51,255 bases of DNA. It comes from Alphaproteobacteria bacterium (GTDB taxonomy: Bacteria > Pseudomonadota > Alphaproteobacteria > Rs-D84). Under the pieces are notes generated by a model. That model saw only the letters and a list, made by a program, of their open reading frames with translations. It did no database searches and had not been told where the DNA came from. The stretch lies in the NCBI GenBank assembly GCA_017554665.1, contig JAFZHX010000006.1, positions 1 through 51,255 of the forward strand. The letters are read 5' to 3'. The position numbers were made by a program, and so were the translations under genes. Within the stretch, counting starts at the first letter, position 1. Each line of letters opens with the position of its first letter. Shown here one piece after another: positions 41,308-50,961 of the stretch.

Positions 41308-42606
41308 ATGAATAACGACTCAATTTTTGCATTATCAAGCGGTCATGGCAAATCAGGTGTGGCTGTTATTCGTATATCTGGACAAGACTTGTACGATACA
41401 TTTACAACCTTTGTATCCAAGACCGAAATAAAAAATCGTTGTGCGTATTTCACAAACCTGTGCGACACAAATGGCGACTTAATCGATCAGTGTTTGGCAA
41501 TTTACTTCCCTGCTCCACACAGCTTTACAGGCGAAGATGTTATCGAATTGCACACGCATGGCGCACCTGCTGTTATAAACAAAGTTTTTGAATATTTATC
41601 CACACTTGGCATGCGTATGGCAACACCTGGCGAATTTTCAAGACGCGCTTTTTATAACAACAAGATGGATTTAGCAGATGTTGACGGATTGGCTGCATTA
41701 CTTGATGCACAAACAGATATGCAACGCAAACATGCATTGCGTTCTATGATGGGTTTTGACAGTAAGATATATAACGCATGGCGCAACAAAATGGTAGAAA
41801 TCTCTGCATACGCAGCTGCTATCTTGGATTACAGCCCTGATGATTTACCTGCAAATATTGGCGACACGGTTCGTAACAGTGCAGAACAATTATACACAGA
41901 AATAAGTCAGGCTTTATCACAATACAGAAACGCACGCAGCATTCGTGGTGGTATAAATATCGTCTTGGCTGGACAAACCAATGTTGGCAAGTCATCTATC
42001 TTTAATTATATGGTTGGCACAAATCGTGCAATAGTATCCGACATTGCCGGAACGACACGTGATGTTGTATCAAGCACTATTGACATTGATGGCTTTATGG
42101 TAAACCTATCTGACACAGCCGGGATTCGTGAAACAGACGACACAATCGAAAGCATTGGAATAGAACGCACAAAATCAGAAATTGAAAACGCAGATATAAT
42201 CATCCATGTTTACACACCTGATTCTATATCTGCCACAAACATATCAAACAATGAAATCATTGTTATAAACAAGTCTGACACAATCGAAACACAAGACATA
42301 CCAAACGCAATTTACACATCTGCAAAATCAGGTAACGGTATGGATACACTTATGAACACATTGCGCCAAAAAATCCATGAATTGTTTGACGGCTCTGAAT
42401 CAACAGTATCTGTAAATGCCCGCACAAAATCATTACTAGAATCAGCACAACAAGATTTAGCAAGCGCAATTAACGCAGGCGAAAATTACGATATATTTGC
42501 AGAACATACCCGCCGCGCATCAGACGCTATTGGCAAAATACTTGGCACAATCACCGCATCCGAGGTTATGGATATGACATTCGGCCAACTGTGCCTTGGA
42601 AAATAA
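41308..42606 (+). CDS. mnmE: tRNA modification GTPase MnmE
   Basis: With MnmG it installs carboxymethylaminomethyl at U34 of tRNAs. The 432-aa protein has the folate-binding N-terminal domain, G1 GQTNVGKSS, DIAGTTRDV, DTAGIRE, NKSD, and the C-terminal Cys motif CLGK. The ATG has no clear ribosome site. It ends near stem-loop repeat copy 4. Confidence 0.95.
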   Translation: MNNDSIFALSSGHGKSGVAVIRISGQDLYDTFTTFVSKTEIKNRCAYFTNLCDTNGDLIDQCLAIYFPAPHSFTGEDVIELHTHGAPAVINKVFEYLSTLGMRMATPGEFSRRAFYNNKMDLADVDGLAALLDAQTDMQRKHALRSMMGFDSKIYNAWRNKMVEISAYAAAILDYSPDDLPANIGDTVRNSAEQLYTEISQALSQYRNARSIRGGINIVLAGQTNVGKSSIFNYMVGTNRAIVSDIAGTTRDVVSSTIDIDGFMVNLSDTAGIRETDDTIESIGIERTKSEIENADIIIHVYTPDSISATNISNNEIIVINKSDTIETQDIPNAIYTSAKSGNGMDTLMNTLRQKIHELFDGSESTVSVNARTKSLLESAQQDLASAINAGENYDIFAEHTRRASDAIGKILGTITASEVMDMTFGQLCLGK

Positions 42607-42609
42607 AAA

Positions 42610-42709
42610 TTAGAAATGAATTAAAATGATAAAGCAAATCGGGAATCGTAGTGTACAAACGCTACATGAGATTCCCGATTTGCTTTTAGATAAATTATTA
42701 TAATTTATT
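42610..42709 (+). repeat. Stem-loop repeat, copy 4
   Basis: The longest arm: AAAGCAAATCGGGAATC (42631-42647) pairs perfectly over 17 bases with GATTCCCGATTTGCTTT (42670-42686). GTAG and CTAC close the loop TGTACAAACG, with ATGA unpaired on the 3' side. The 5' flank TTAGAAATGAATTA matches that of copy 2, and the tail GCTTTTAGATAAATTATTAT is the same as copy 2. It lies between convergent mnmE and the acyl-CoA synthetase gene. Confidence 0.88.
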
Positions 42710-42710
42710 T

Positions 42711-44291
42711 TTATTCGTGACGATCTGGATACAACCCATCAACCAGATTTTGACGAACTTTGTGATGCTTAACTTTCTGAGTACTTGTCAAAGGCAAGTC
42801 TTCATTTGTTATAGCAAAGTGTGTAACCCATTTATAACTTGCAACCTTCTTGTTTTCGTTTGCAACAGCTGCACCAATCTGTTCCAAAGTTACACCTGGT
42901 TCAACACTAAATACTGCGTATGTAACAGTTTTGTCTTTGACAACATGTTCAAACACAGCAACATTTTTTACACCTGGAATTGTGATAAACATACCTTCCA
43001 GTTCGTCTGGATAAACATTTTTACCACTATCCAAAACGATCACTTGCTTTTTGCGTCCTGCGAAATGCAGTTCACCGTTTTTGTCCATTGACACCATATC
43101 ACCAGTGTTAAAGAAGCCACGTTCGTCAAAGATTTCTTTATTAGCTTCTTCGTTATTCATATAGCCACCGAATACCTGATGACCACGCAACCACAGAACA
43201 CCAACGCCTTCTTCGTTTTTATCACGAATTTCACATTCGTTGTTCAATGTTGGCCCACCAAAAGCAAATGGCAAACGTTTCTTGGTTGGTATAGAGATAC
43301 AGATAGGTCCAACTGTTTCTGTCAAACCATAACCTTGAATAAATGTCAAACCTAAACGTTCATAGAAAGTTTCAACTTCTGGTTTAGTTGCTGCACCACC
43401 AGCAATCAACAGACGGGCGCGTCCACCAAACACATCCAAGATTGGTTTTTGTACCTTGCGTACCAAAAAGCCAAGTCCGATTTTATTCAACAACTTGCCA
43501 TGCTTTAATACAAAAGATACCAAACCCCATTTCTTTTGTGCCTTTACATTATCGATGATTTTATTACGGAAAACTTCCCATAATCTTGGCACAGCTGGGA
43601 TAACCTGTGGGCGGAACTTTTTAAAGTCAGCCATAATTTCTTTTGGATTAATTGTTGGTTGCAACAGAACACCTGCACCAAAATGCAAAGTAGCCAAAAT
43701 TTCAACAGCAAAACCAAACACATGGTACATTGGCAAGAAGCCATACAAATAATCGCCTTCTCTAATCCATTCTGCCATTGATTCCAAAGAATTTGCACAT
43801 TCGATAATATTAAAGTGAGTTAATGGCACAACCTTTGGCACGCCTGTTGAACCAGATGTAAATGACATTGTTGCAATATCCAAAGATTCTACATTTGCAG
43901 GTTTCAAGTCAGCCTTGACCTTGCCGTCTTTCTTGGTGATATCATAGAATTTAAATTTGCTTGTTTTATAAACAAAAGACTTTTCTGCACAAACCATATG
44001 ACAGTTTGTAATAGAAGCCATATTGTCATATTCAAATGGAGTTAAATTAGTATCCAACAACAACACAGTTCCGCCCAAATACCAAACAGCAAACATTGTG
44101 ATTGGGAATTCTGGAATATTGTGAGACAAGATACCAACAACATCGCCTTTTTTAACACCAGCAGCATCTAATGATGCAGCACGTGCTTTTAATAAACCGA
44201 TAAAATCTTTAGAATAAACGCCCTCACGAACCAGATATAAATTGTCTGGCCAAGTTTGTGCGGAACGTTCTAACAACTGATACATATTCAT
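42711..44291 (-). CDS. AMP-dependent acyl-CoA synthetase/ligase
   Basis: Adenylates a carboxylic acid, usually a fatty acid, and joins it to CoA. The start at 44291 (526 aa) follows AAGGA. The AMP-binding motif FTSGSTGVPKVVPLTH, YGLTET, and GDMVSMDKNGELHFAGRKKQ are clear. It could serve lipid or fatty-acid recycling; substrate not known. It ends directly beside repeat copy 4. Confidence 0.9.
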   Translation of the reverse strand: MNMYQLLERSAQTWPDNLYLVREGVYSKDFIGLLKARAASLDAAGVKKGDVVGILSHNIPEFPITMFAVWYLGGTVLLLDTNLTPFEYDNMASITNCHMVCAEKSFVYKTSKFKFYDITKKDGKVKADLKPANVESLDIATMSFTSGSTGVPKVVPLTHFNIIECANSLESMAEWIREGDYLYGFLPMYHVFGFAVEILATLHFGAGVLLQPTINPKEIMADFKKFRPQVIPAVPRLWEVFRNKIIDNVKAQKKWGLVSFVLKHGKLLNKIGLGFLVRKVQKPILDVFGGRARLLIAGGAATKPEVETFYERLGLTFIQGYGLTETVGPICISIPTKKRLPFAFGGPTLNNECEIRDKNEEGVGVLWLRGHQVFGGYMNNEEANKEIFDERGFFNTGDMVSMDKNGELHFAGRKKQVIVLDSGKNVYPDELEGMFITIPGVKNVAVFEHVVKDKTVTYAVFSVEPGVTLEQIGAAVANENKKVASYKWVTHFAITNEDLPLTSTQKVKHHKVRQNLVDGLYPDRHE

Positions 44292-44331
44292 TGTATAAAA
44301 TTCCTTGTTGTTTTTATATTGGACAGTGGCT

Positions 44332-44360
44332 ATTATACTTAAGAAATAATAGGAAATCAA
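44332..44360 (-). promoter_or_regulatory. Promoter of the acyl-CoA synthetase gene
   Basis: On the minus strand, TTGATT (44355-44360), 17-base spacer, TATAAT (44332-44337). It is closely overlapped by a divergent TATACT (44334-44339) that could serve the exonuclease gene. Confidence 0.55.
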
Positions 44361-44362
44361 AT

Positions 44363-45133
44363 ATGAAAATTTTAACTTTGAACATAAACTCTATTCGCGC
44401 TCACATCGAAAGTTTTATTGACATTTTACGCAAGGGAGAGTACGACACAATCTTGGTACAAGAGATAAAAGTAGAAAACGCAAACTTTCCACACATGTTA
44501 TTCGATGAATACGGCTATAATGTCAAAGTTTTCGGTCAAAAATCTTGGAATGGTGTTGCAGTTTTTTCAAAATATTCTATCGAAGATGTAACAATGGGAA
44601 TGCCAGAATACCCAGACACCCATGCTCGTTTCTTAGAATGTGTAATTGACGGCCATGTACGCATTATAAATGTATATATGCCAAACGGAGACTTGGTAAC
44701 ATCTCCAAAATTCCCTTATAAATTAGAGTGGATGAACGCATTTACAAAACACATTGCACCATACTTGAGCAGTGAAGAACCTGTTATTATCGGTGGCGAC
44801 TTTAATGTTGCAATCCAAGACAGAGATATTTGGAAACCAAAAAATTACGAAGGTGTTGCAATTTCTGCACCCGAAGCACGCAACATTATGAATGATTGGC
44901 TAAATTCAGGTTGGATTGATGCATGGCGCACTCTGCACCCGGACACAGTTGATTATACTTGGTACGGCTATCGCGGCCATGATACAGTTGGCAACAAACA
45001 AGGTCTGCGTCTTGATTATTTCTTATGCAACAAAACAGCTGCATCAATGATAAAAAATTGTGAAATAGACTTAGAGCCAAGACTTGCTAACAAGCCAACC
45101 GACCATTGTGGTCTTATGCTAGAACTAAAATAA
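44363..45133 (+). CDS. xth: Exodeoxyribonuclease III / AP endonuclease family protein
   Basis: Cuts at abasic sites and degrades DNA from nicks. The start at 44363 (256 aa, MKILTLNINSIRAHIESFIDIL) is preceded by AGGAA. Metal-binding Glu in LVQEIKVE, GDFNVA, and the YTWYGYRG...RLDYFLCN and PTDHCGLMLELK motifs match the family. Convergent with addB, 4 bases apart. Confidence 0.93.
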   Translation: MKILTLNINSIRAHIESFIDILRKGEYDTILVQEIKVENANFPHMLFDEYGYNVKVFGQKSWNGVAVFSKYSIEDVTMGMPEYPDTHARFLECVIDGHVRIINVYMPNGDLVTSPKFPYKLEWMNAFTKHIAPYLSSEEPVIIGGDFNVAIQDRDIWKPKNYEGVAISAPEARNIMNDWLNSGWIDAWRTLHPDTVDYTWYGYRGHDTVGNKQGLRLDYFLCNKTAASMIKNCEIDLEPRLANKPTDHCGLMLELK

Positions 45134-45137
45134 AACA

Positions 45138-47648
45138 TCATAATTTATATACACGGGCCAGATCGTCATATTGCTTGTACTTTCTGTCCCCTGTATCGTG
45201 ATATTCATAACCTGCTGCACCTGCAGAATACATATAAAACAGTTCTGTTACTTTATTCACAGCTGCATTTATCATTTCTTGCGTTGTTTCACTATTATAC
45301 TCTATCACACGAACATCGTTGTTTTTAAGTTGCAAGAACTTCATTATAGGCGCACCAGATAAAGTACTTGTTTTTATTTTAAATCCACCTGATTGCAACA
45401 TAAATGCTTCTAATGGCAACTGTGGCATATTTCCATCCAGCAATTGTTTTTTTGTTGGCGCAGCACCTGTCTTGAAATCCATAACACCACCATCCCAAAC
45501 CAAGTCTGCGCGTGCACGCACATTGCGTCCTGCTATCTTTACAGCACCACCAATTTCAGATTTTGCTTTTTGAATATTTGACAATTCATTAGCCACAACT
45601 GGCGCAATTTCTAAAAATCTTTTATGCCAAAAGTGAAACAGCACACTGCCCCGCCCAAGTTTTTCCAAAGCAGCTGCATCCATTTGTGCTACTAAAACAT
45701 CAGGGCGCAAATCAGTCGCTTCTTCTATAACCTTGTGAACAAGATTTCCAAAAGTTCGCGCATCAGGTCCAACCCAATAATCATCTTGAACACGCAACTT
45801 TAATATATGTTTTACATAATAAGCATAAGGATTATGAATTAAATATTCTAAATCTGTTACAAACACATCTGACCAATCCGCAGGCGGAGTAGCAACAAAA
45901 TTATCCAGCGGACAATAAGGGACAACATCTGCTTCGGCCACTTCTTGAACAATTTTTTTACCAGATTCTAAATCAATATTTGCTCGACGCGCAATCACAC
46001 GCGACAAAAACCTAGACTCGGTCGTTTGTACTCCACCAGAAACCGTAGCCCTTGTCCAATACACACGTTTTGCACAAGACAAATTCATAAAGTCTAATGC
46101 CTGCAAAGACACTTTTCTATTTGGCGAAGGCAAACCAATTTCTTTTGCCACGCGTTTTGGCAACCATGCATTTTCATAACCAGTCGAAGGAAACATACCA
46201 TCATTTAACCCTGTTAAAATAACAACATCCGCCGTCTGCATACGCGATTCAATAGTACCCAACACGATAATCTTAGAATCCGATTTCATTGCATTTCGTT
46301 GCGACACAGTACCAAGCGCATCTGCAACAAACGCACGCGCATCTGCCAAAGTCAACTTTACATCTGCGTTTTCTAACGCATCAGAAATCTTTTTTATAGC
46401 TGTCCAAACTTGAACACTAACTTCATCATCAACTACAAATTGCGGTTTAAACTCCACCAATTGTTCATCTACAATCTTTGCGACAGTGTTAAACAAGTTA
46501 AAACCAGAATCTGCATACAACTTATCAAACAAGCCAGCACCACTTTCAATCCAACCATCCAGCACATTTAGAATTGCACGACCTGTAACAGTCATTGCGC
46601 CTGCTGTTGCTGCAGAAAAATCAGCATCCAATCCATAATTTTTAAACACACTTGCTATACGTTGGTTTCCGGCCGCGTCGGGTGTTATGATTAATACAGA
46701 CTTACCCTGCTCTACATTTTGTTTTGCAATATTTGCAACCGCCACTGCTTCTGTTGCTTCTGAATTGCACGTAACCAGAGAACAATGCGACAAATCAAGA
46801 TTCACATCTGCACTTTCGCAATCGTTTCCAAAAGCATAATTCATAAAATCAATAGCAGAAACACCAACATCAATCGGCAACACTTCATCGAACCCAACAC
46901 CTATACTTTTTAGAAAATTATATTCTGCATTATATGGATTTGTATCTAATTCAAAATCTTCTATACGCCCATCTATTTTGCCAGACAGAATAATTCGCCC
47001 ATATGGCAACGAAGAAACAGCCCTCATCAAATCTGCTGTTGCAGGCACACTGGCCGTAGACCCACAAACAACGACAAATTTATACTTATCAAAATGATTA
47101 ACCCAATCACGAATATCACGATTTCTTATTTGCACACCTGTTTTACGATTCCCCGCATACAAATTCATAAATTCAGATAAAATATTTAAAATCTTGGCTT
47201 TATTTTGAAAATGAGTTGCATATTTTTCATCTACTAATTCGGCCCAATTAACCAAAGCCGCATCAATTCCTTCGTTTTCCAGATAGTCTTGCATCCGCAT
47301 TAAATCACGAGCCAACATTAACCCAGTTGATAAATTTCCAACATTTGCATCAGCCGCCAACAACTTTGCCAAAACGACAACACGTTCAGCATCAGATATT
47401 TCCGCAACTTCTTCCTGTGATTCTATTTCTTCATCAGCCCCATCACCCAAAGGCACCAACATAGGTAATATCGCAACACCACCACATTTTTCAGCAATCA
47501 ATTTTTCAACACTTCGCACAGCACGACGGCTTGGCAAAAATATTAACATATCCGCCAAATCGACATTTGCATTTGAAATCAGATGCCATAAAGCTTCTGA
47601 TATTTTTGCAGGATTTGTCGCATAAAAAATATTGCTATTTGATACCAA
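45138..47648 (-). CDS. addB: Double-strand break repair protein AddB (alphaproteobacterial type)
   Basis: AddAB partner that processes broken DNA ends for RecA. The 836-aa protein has FLPSRRAVRSVEKL near the N-terminus, the helicase-like STP sections and a C-terminal PD-(D/E)XK nuclease signature (VMDFKTGAAPTKKQ). It probably starts with TTG at 47648 after AAGGGA, 14 bases inside engB. addA usually follows addB directly in this class; here the next gene is convergent xth, so addA must be elsewhere. Confidence 0.9.
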   Translation of the reverse strand: MVSNSNIFYATNPAKISEALWHLISNANVDLADMLIFLPSRRAVRSVEKLIAEKCGGVAILPMLVPLGDGADEEIESQEEVAEISDAERVVVLAKLLAADANVGNLSTGLMLARDLMRMQDYLENEGIDAALVNWAELVDEKYATHFQNKAKILNILSEFMNLYAGNRKTGVQIRNRDIRDWVNHFDKYKFVVVCGSTASVPATADLMRAVSSLPYGRIILSGKIDGRIEDFELDTNPYNAEYNFLKSIGVGFDEVLPIDVGVSAIDFMNYAFGNDCESADVNLDLSHCSLVTCNSEATEAVAVANIAKQNVEQGKSVLIITPDAAGNQRIASVFKNYGLDADFSAATAGAMTVTGRAILNVLDGWIESGAGLFDKLYADSGFNLFNTVAKIVDEQLVEFKPQFVVDDEVSVQVWTAIKKISDALENADVKLTLADARAFVADALGTVSQRNAMKSDSKIIVLGTIESRMQTADVVILTGLNDGMFPSTGYENAWLPKRVAKEIGLPSPNRKVSLQALDFMNLSCAKRVYWTRATVSGGVQTTESRFLSRVIARRANIDLESGKKIVQEVAEADVVPYCPLDNFVATPPADWSDVFVTDLEYLIHNPYAYYVKHILKLRVQDDYWVGPDARTFGNLVHKVIEEATDLRPDVLVAQMDAAALEKLGRGSVLFHFWHKRFLEIAPVVANELSNIQKAKSEIGGAVKIAGRNVRARADLVWDGGVMDFKTGAAPTKKQLLDGNMPQLPLEAFMLQSGGFKIKTSTLSGAPIMKFLQLKNNDVRVIEYNSETTQEMINAAVNKVTELFYMYSAGAAGYEYHDTGDRKYKQYDDLARVYKL

Positions 47649-48189
47649 GAGTTCCCTTTATCTCATCTAATCCAGTTTTCTTTTCTGCAGAAGTATATAA
47701 AATTTCTGGAATCATTGCACCATGTTCCGTATGCACGATTTCAACTTGCTTTTGCTCGCGCACTTTCTTGTCTTTTTTAGTATAAACGATTTGATAAGGT
47801 ATTGCATTTGCATCACAAAAATCCATCAAATCTAAATCAGAATCACGTGCACCAATTCGAGAATCAATCAATATAAACAGTCGTTTTAACTGACTTCTGT
47901 TTAACAAATATTCTTCTAATCTGTGCAACCAGCGCATTGCGTCTGTTTTGGATACTTTGGCATAGCCATAACCTGGCAAATCGACAATCATAATTCTGTC
48001 GTCCAGATTAAACAAATTCAAACTTTGCGTACGACCAGGAGTATTCGAAGTACGCGCAATTGTCGTCCCAACAACAGCGTTTATCAAAGAAGATTTTCCA
48101 ACATTACTGCGACCAATAAACGCATATTCTGCAAACCGAGTCTTTGGCAAAGATTTAACTGTTTCAAAGCTACCCACAAACTTAATCAT
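47635..48189 (-). CDS. engB: Ribosome biogenesis GTPase EngB/YsxC
   Basis: GTPase needed for large-subunit assembly, 184 aa. GRSNVGKSSLINAVVG (G1), the TPGRTQ switch, DLPGYGYA (G3) and TKKDK (G4) are all present. The AGGAGG site is strong. It overlaps rsmI by 8 bases and addB by 14 bases, so the three are co-transcribed. Confidence 0.95.
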   Translation of the reverse strand: MIKFVGSFETVKSLPKTRFAEYAFIGRSNVGKSSLINAVVGTTIARTSNTPGRTQSLNLFNLDDRIMIVDLPGYGYAKVSKTDAMRWLHRLEEYLLNRSQLKRLFILIDSRIGARDSDLDLMDFCDANAIPYQIVYTKKDKKVREQKQVEIVHTEHGAMIPEILYTSAEKKTGLDEIKGTLGIK

Positions 48190-48982
48190 TACTGCCTCCT
48201 GATTCTAAAAGTCTTTTATATGCTTCTTTTTTTGATATTCCTGCACGCAAAGCCAAATCAGCAGCAGCACTTTTCATCGAAGTTGCTGCAATATCATTTA
48301 CAATATTACTAATTTCTTCATCTGTCATTTTGTGTTCTGGTCTTGGGCCAACAACAATAACAATTTCACCGCGTGGCGGAGTTATATTCATCAACTCCGC
48401 AGGATAGCCTATAATAGTTTCTTCATAAACTTTTGTAATTTCACGAACAATTGCAATTTTGCGCTCTGGCATAACACGCGCAAAAGCAGCTATTGTACTC
48501 ATAACACGGTTTGGGCTTTCATAGTAAATAATAGTATGTGGTATTTTATTATCATCACGCAATTTCTTTTCATCAAAAAAGCCACAGAAAGTAAATCTAT
48601 CTGTTGGAAAACCTGACAATACCAAAGCAGAAATTGCCGCCACAGGTCCAGGCACAACGAACACAGGCACCCCTGCTTCACGAGCAGCACGCACCAAGCG
48701 AAAACCAGGGTCAGAAATTCCAGGCATACCAGCATCACTAACCGCAGCCACCGACATACCAGATTGAATTTTTTCTATCAGTTCTGGCACCACATCGCGT
48801 TCATTATGCTCATGACAAGAAATTCTTTTTGTTTTTATTTCAAAATGAGCTGCCAACTTACCAAAAACACGAGTATCTTCAGCAGCAATCAAGTCAACAG
48901 ATTGTAAAACTTCAACTGCGCGTGGCGACATATCAGACAAATTTCCAATTGGCGTACCAACAATATAAAGCCCTGTTTGCAT
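48182..48982 (-). CDS. rsmI: 16S rRNA (cytidine-1402-2'-O)-methyltransferase RsmI
   Basis: Tetrapyrrole-methylase family enzyme modifying the ribosomal decoding centre, 266 aa. LYIVGTPIGNLSDMSPRAVEVL and the AAEDTRVF, ISCHEHNERD and VSDAGMPGISDPG motifs are typical. AAGGAT ribosome site. First gene of rsmI-engB-addB. Divergent from the LpoA-like gene. Confidence 0.96.
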   Translation of the reverse strand: MQTGLYIVGTPIGNLSDMSPRAVEVLQSVDLIAAEDTRVFGKLAAHFEIKTKRISCHEHNERDVVPELIEKIQSGMSVAAVSDAGMPGISDPGFRLVRAAREAGVPVFVVPGPVAAISALVLSGFPTDRFTFCGFFDEKKLRDDNKIPHTIIYYESPNRVMSTIAAFARVMPERKIAIVREITKVYEETIIGYPAELMNITPPRGEIVIVVGPRPEHKMTDEEISNIVNDIAATSMKSAAADLALRAGISKKEAYKRLLESGGSND

Positions 48983-49005
48983 TTATCATCCTTTTATAGT
49001 AAAAT
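48977..49005 (+). promoter_or_regulatory. Promoter of the LpoA-like lipoprotein gene
   Basis: TTGCAT (48977-48982), 17-base spacer, TAAAAT (49000-49005), 13 bases before the ATG at 49019. The -35 box overlaps the rsmI start codon. Confidence 0.55.
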
Positions 49006-49018
49006 GATACAAAATAAA

Positions 49019-50623
49019 ATGGATTTTTCAATGTATATAAACAAATTTTTTACTTATTTAGTCGCTATGATTGTTTTAGCTGGTTGTTCTAACAAACATT
49101 TTATGGGGGGCAATGATTGGACCGTATCCGAAGAAGCTTTTGTTGGTCGTCCATCTAATTTGGAACACGGCAAATATTCGCACATGTACGGTTCTTTTTC
49201 AGAAGACGTACAACACATTGCTGTATTGTTACCATTAACGGGCCAATCTGCTCAGGTTGGCAAAACTATCCGCACATCTGTTGAAACAGCCGTACTAGAA
49301 AGCAACAGTCAAAATATATCTGTATCTTTCTATGACACAGCTTCCGACATTGATTATGCCATAGATACAGCATTAGCCACAAATCCAAAGGTTATTATTG
49401 GGCCATTATTTGCCAAAGATGCATTATATTTGAAAAAATCTAAACCTTCTAACATACCAGCTTTATCATTTACATCTGACGCGACCGCTGTTGGTAATGG
49501 TGTTATGACAATGGCACTGATGCCAAACAACGGTGTTGAAGAAATTGTCAAACAAATCAAATCTGACGATATAAAAAAGTTTATCATTATTGCCCCAGAC
49601 ACAAAATCAGGTCGTCTGATGGCAGATACTGCTAAATTAGCTGCTGAAATCTATGAAATGCCATTGATTGGAATCTTTTATTACACAGAAAAAGATTCTG
49701 AATCAATAAAGAACGCATCTATCACAGCATCAATGTACCATGCACGCACAGCCGCACACACGCGCGCCCGTCAGGTTATTTCTGATGTACTATCAACAGA
49801 AAGTTTAAGTCCGATTGAAAAATCTAACTTAAACACACAACTGGAAAAACTGGAAAAAACAGAAACTGTTGGCACCGTACCATACGATGGAATTTTATTT
49901 CTTGGCAATGGCGATGACACCAAGGCCATAGCATCGTTCTTGCGTTATTATAATGTAAGTGCTCGTGATGCTGCTTTTTACGGAACAACAATGTGGGAAG
50001 GTTCAGACATTGCATCTGATTACACACTAAGTGGCGCAAAATATGCAACTTTACCACAAACAAATTCTGTATTTTCTGCAACATACGAACAAGTTTCTGG
50101 CACACCTGCAAATCGCTTAGCCAGTTTTGGTTATGATGCAACTAATATGGCTATCAATATGATATATTCCAACAAAAGCAATGCGGCCTACCTACTGGAC
50201 CCAAGTGGCTACATTGGCACAGACGGCTTGTTCAGATTAAAGCCAAATGGCGACAACGAACGTGCACTTCGTATTATGCAACTAAACGGTTCAGGTACAG
50301 CCACAGAAATCAAACCTGCACCTATCAGTTTTATGACACCTTTGTATAATATTGAGCAAAAACGCATATCACAGGCCAATGCTATGAACATGGAAACAAA
50401 CGGTATTGACCCTGATGATTATATTCGACTGCCAGAAAGATTTCGCGACAAATATCGCAGCAAAACAATTGGTGCGAACATCAAGTCCGAAACACAACCT
50501 GTGCATACAAATATTGTAACTATTGAATCAGACGATACCACAATCAAATCATCTGACTTTAAACCAGTAAAACTAGAATCTGTGAAGCGTACTTACATCG
50601 AAGAATATGAAGTAGAAGAATAA
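49019..50623 (+). CDS. LpoA-like penicillin-binding protein activator lipoprotein
   Basis: Outer-membrane lipoprotein of the Peripla_BP_6 (Leu/Ile/Val-binding fold) type, thought to activate peptidoglycan synthases. Starting at 49019 gives 534 aa with lipobox VLAGC (Cys23); an ATG at 49031 would also work. Family signs are IAVLLPLTGQSAQVGKTI, VIIGPLFAKDA and FTSDATAVGNGV. The C-terminal 130 residues are charged and possibly disordered. In this lineage the gene usually lies beside rsmI, as here. Confidence 0.85.
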   Translation: MDFSMYINKFFTYLVAMIVLAGCSNKHFMGGNDWTVSEEAFVGRPSNLEHGKYSHMYGSFSEDVQHIAVLLPLTGQSAQVGKTIRTSVETAVLESNSQNISVSFYDTASDIDYAIDTALATNPKVIIGPLFAKDALYLKKSKPSNIPALSFTSDATAVGNGVMTMALMPNNGVEEIVKQIKSDDIKKFIIIAPDTKSGRLMADTAKLAAEIYEMPLIGIFYYTEKDSESIKNASITASMYHARTAAHTRARQVISDVLSTESLSPIEKSNLNTQLEKLEKTETVGTVPYDGILFLGNGDDTKAIASFLRYYNVSARDAAFYGTTMWEGSDIASDYTLSGAKYATLPQTNSVFSATYEQVSGTPANRLASFGYDATNMAINMIYSNKSNAAYLLDPSGYIGTDGLFRLKPNGDNERALRIMQLNGSGTATEIKPAPISFMTPLYNIEQKRISQANAMNMETNGIDPDDYIRLPERFRDKYRSKTIGANIKSETQPVHTNIVTIESDDTTIKSSDFKPVKLESVKRTYIEEYEVEE

Positions 50624-50634
50624 AAGGCAAAATC

Positions 50635-50961
50635 GTGAAAAAGATATTAACCTCCTTACTACTAAGCATATCAGTTATTTTTGTATCAAATGCTTCAACA
50701 GAAATAGACGGACTAAAAGAAGCACAAGACATTGCGACACTTGAAAACGATATCCTTATCTTAAAATCAGAATTAAGCAAATGCCAAAAAAGTAAAAAAG
50801 GCTGGATTGCGGCCACCGTCATTGGTTCTGCTGGTGTTGTTGCAACAGGTATTGCCGCTGGTGTACAAGGCGCACAAATAAAGGAACAAAAAAACACTAT
50901 ATCTAACACAGAGCAAGAAATAAAAAATTCAAAACAGACCACAGGATTAACTAATGAATAA
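50635..50961 (+). CDS. Small secreted glycine-zipper protein, 108 aa
   Basis: GTG start at 50635. Signal peptide 1-20 (cut near NAS), a short coiled coil (about 25-48) ending in KC, the basic pair KSKK, a glycine-zipper hydrophobic segment (GWIAATVIGSAGVVATGIAAG) and a Gln/Glu/Lys-rich coiled tail. The next gene has the same plan. Likely membrane-anchored or inserting in the envelope. It follows the LpoA-like gene by 11 bases. The family is not recognised. Confidence 0.72.
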   Translation: MKKILTSLLLSISVIFVSNASTEIDGLKEAQDIATLENDILILKSELSKCQKSKKGWIAATVIGSAGVVATGIAAGVQGAQIKEQKNTISNTEQEIKNSKQTTGLTNE

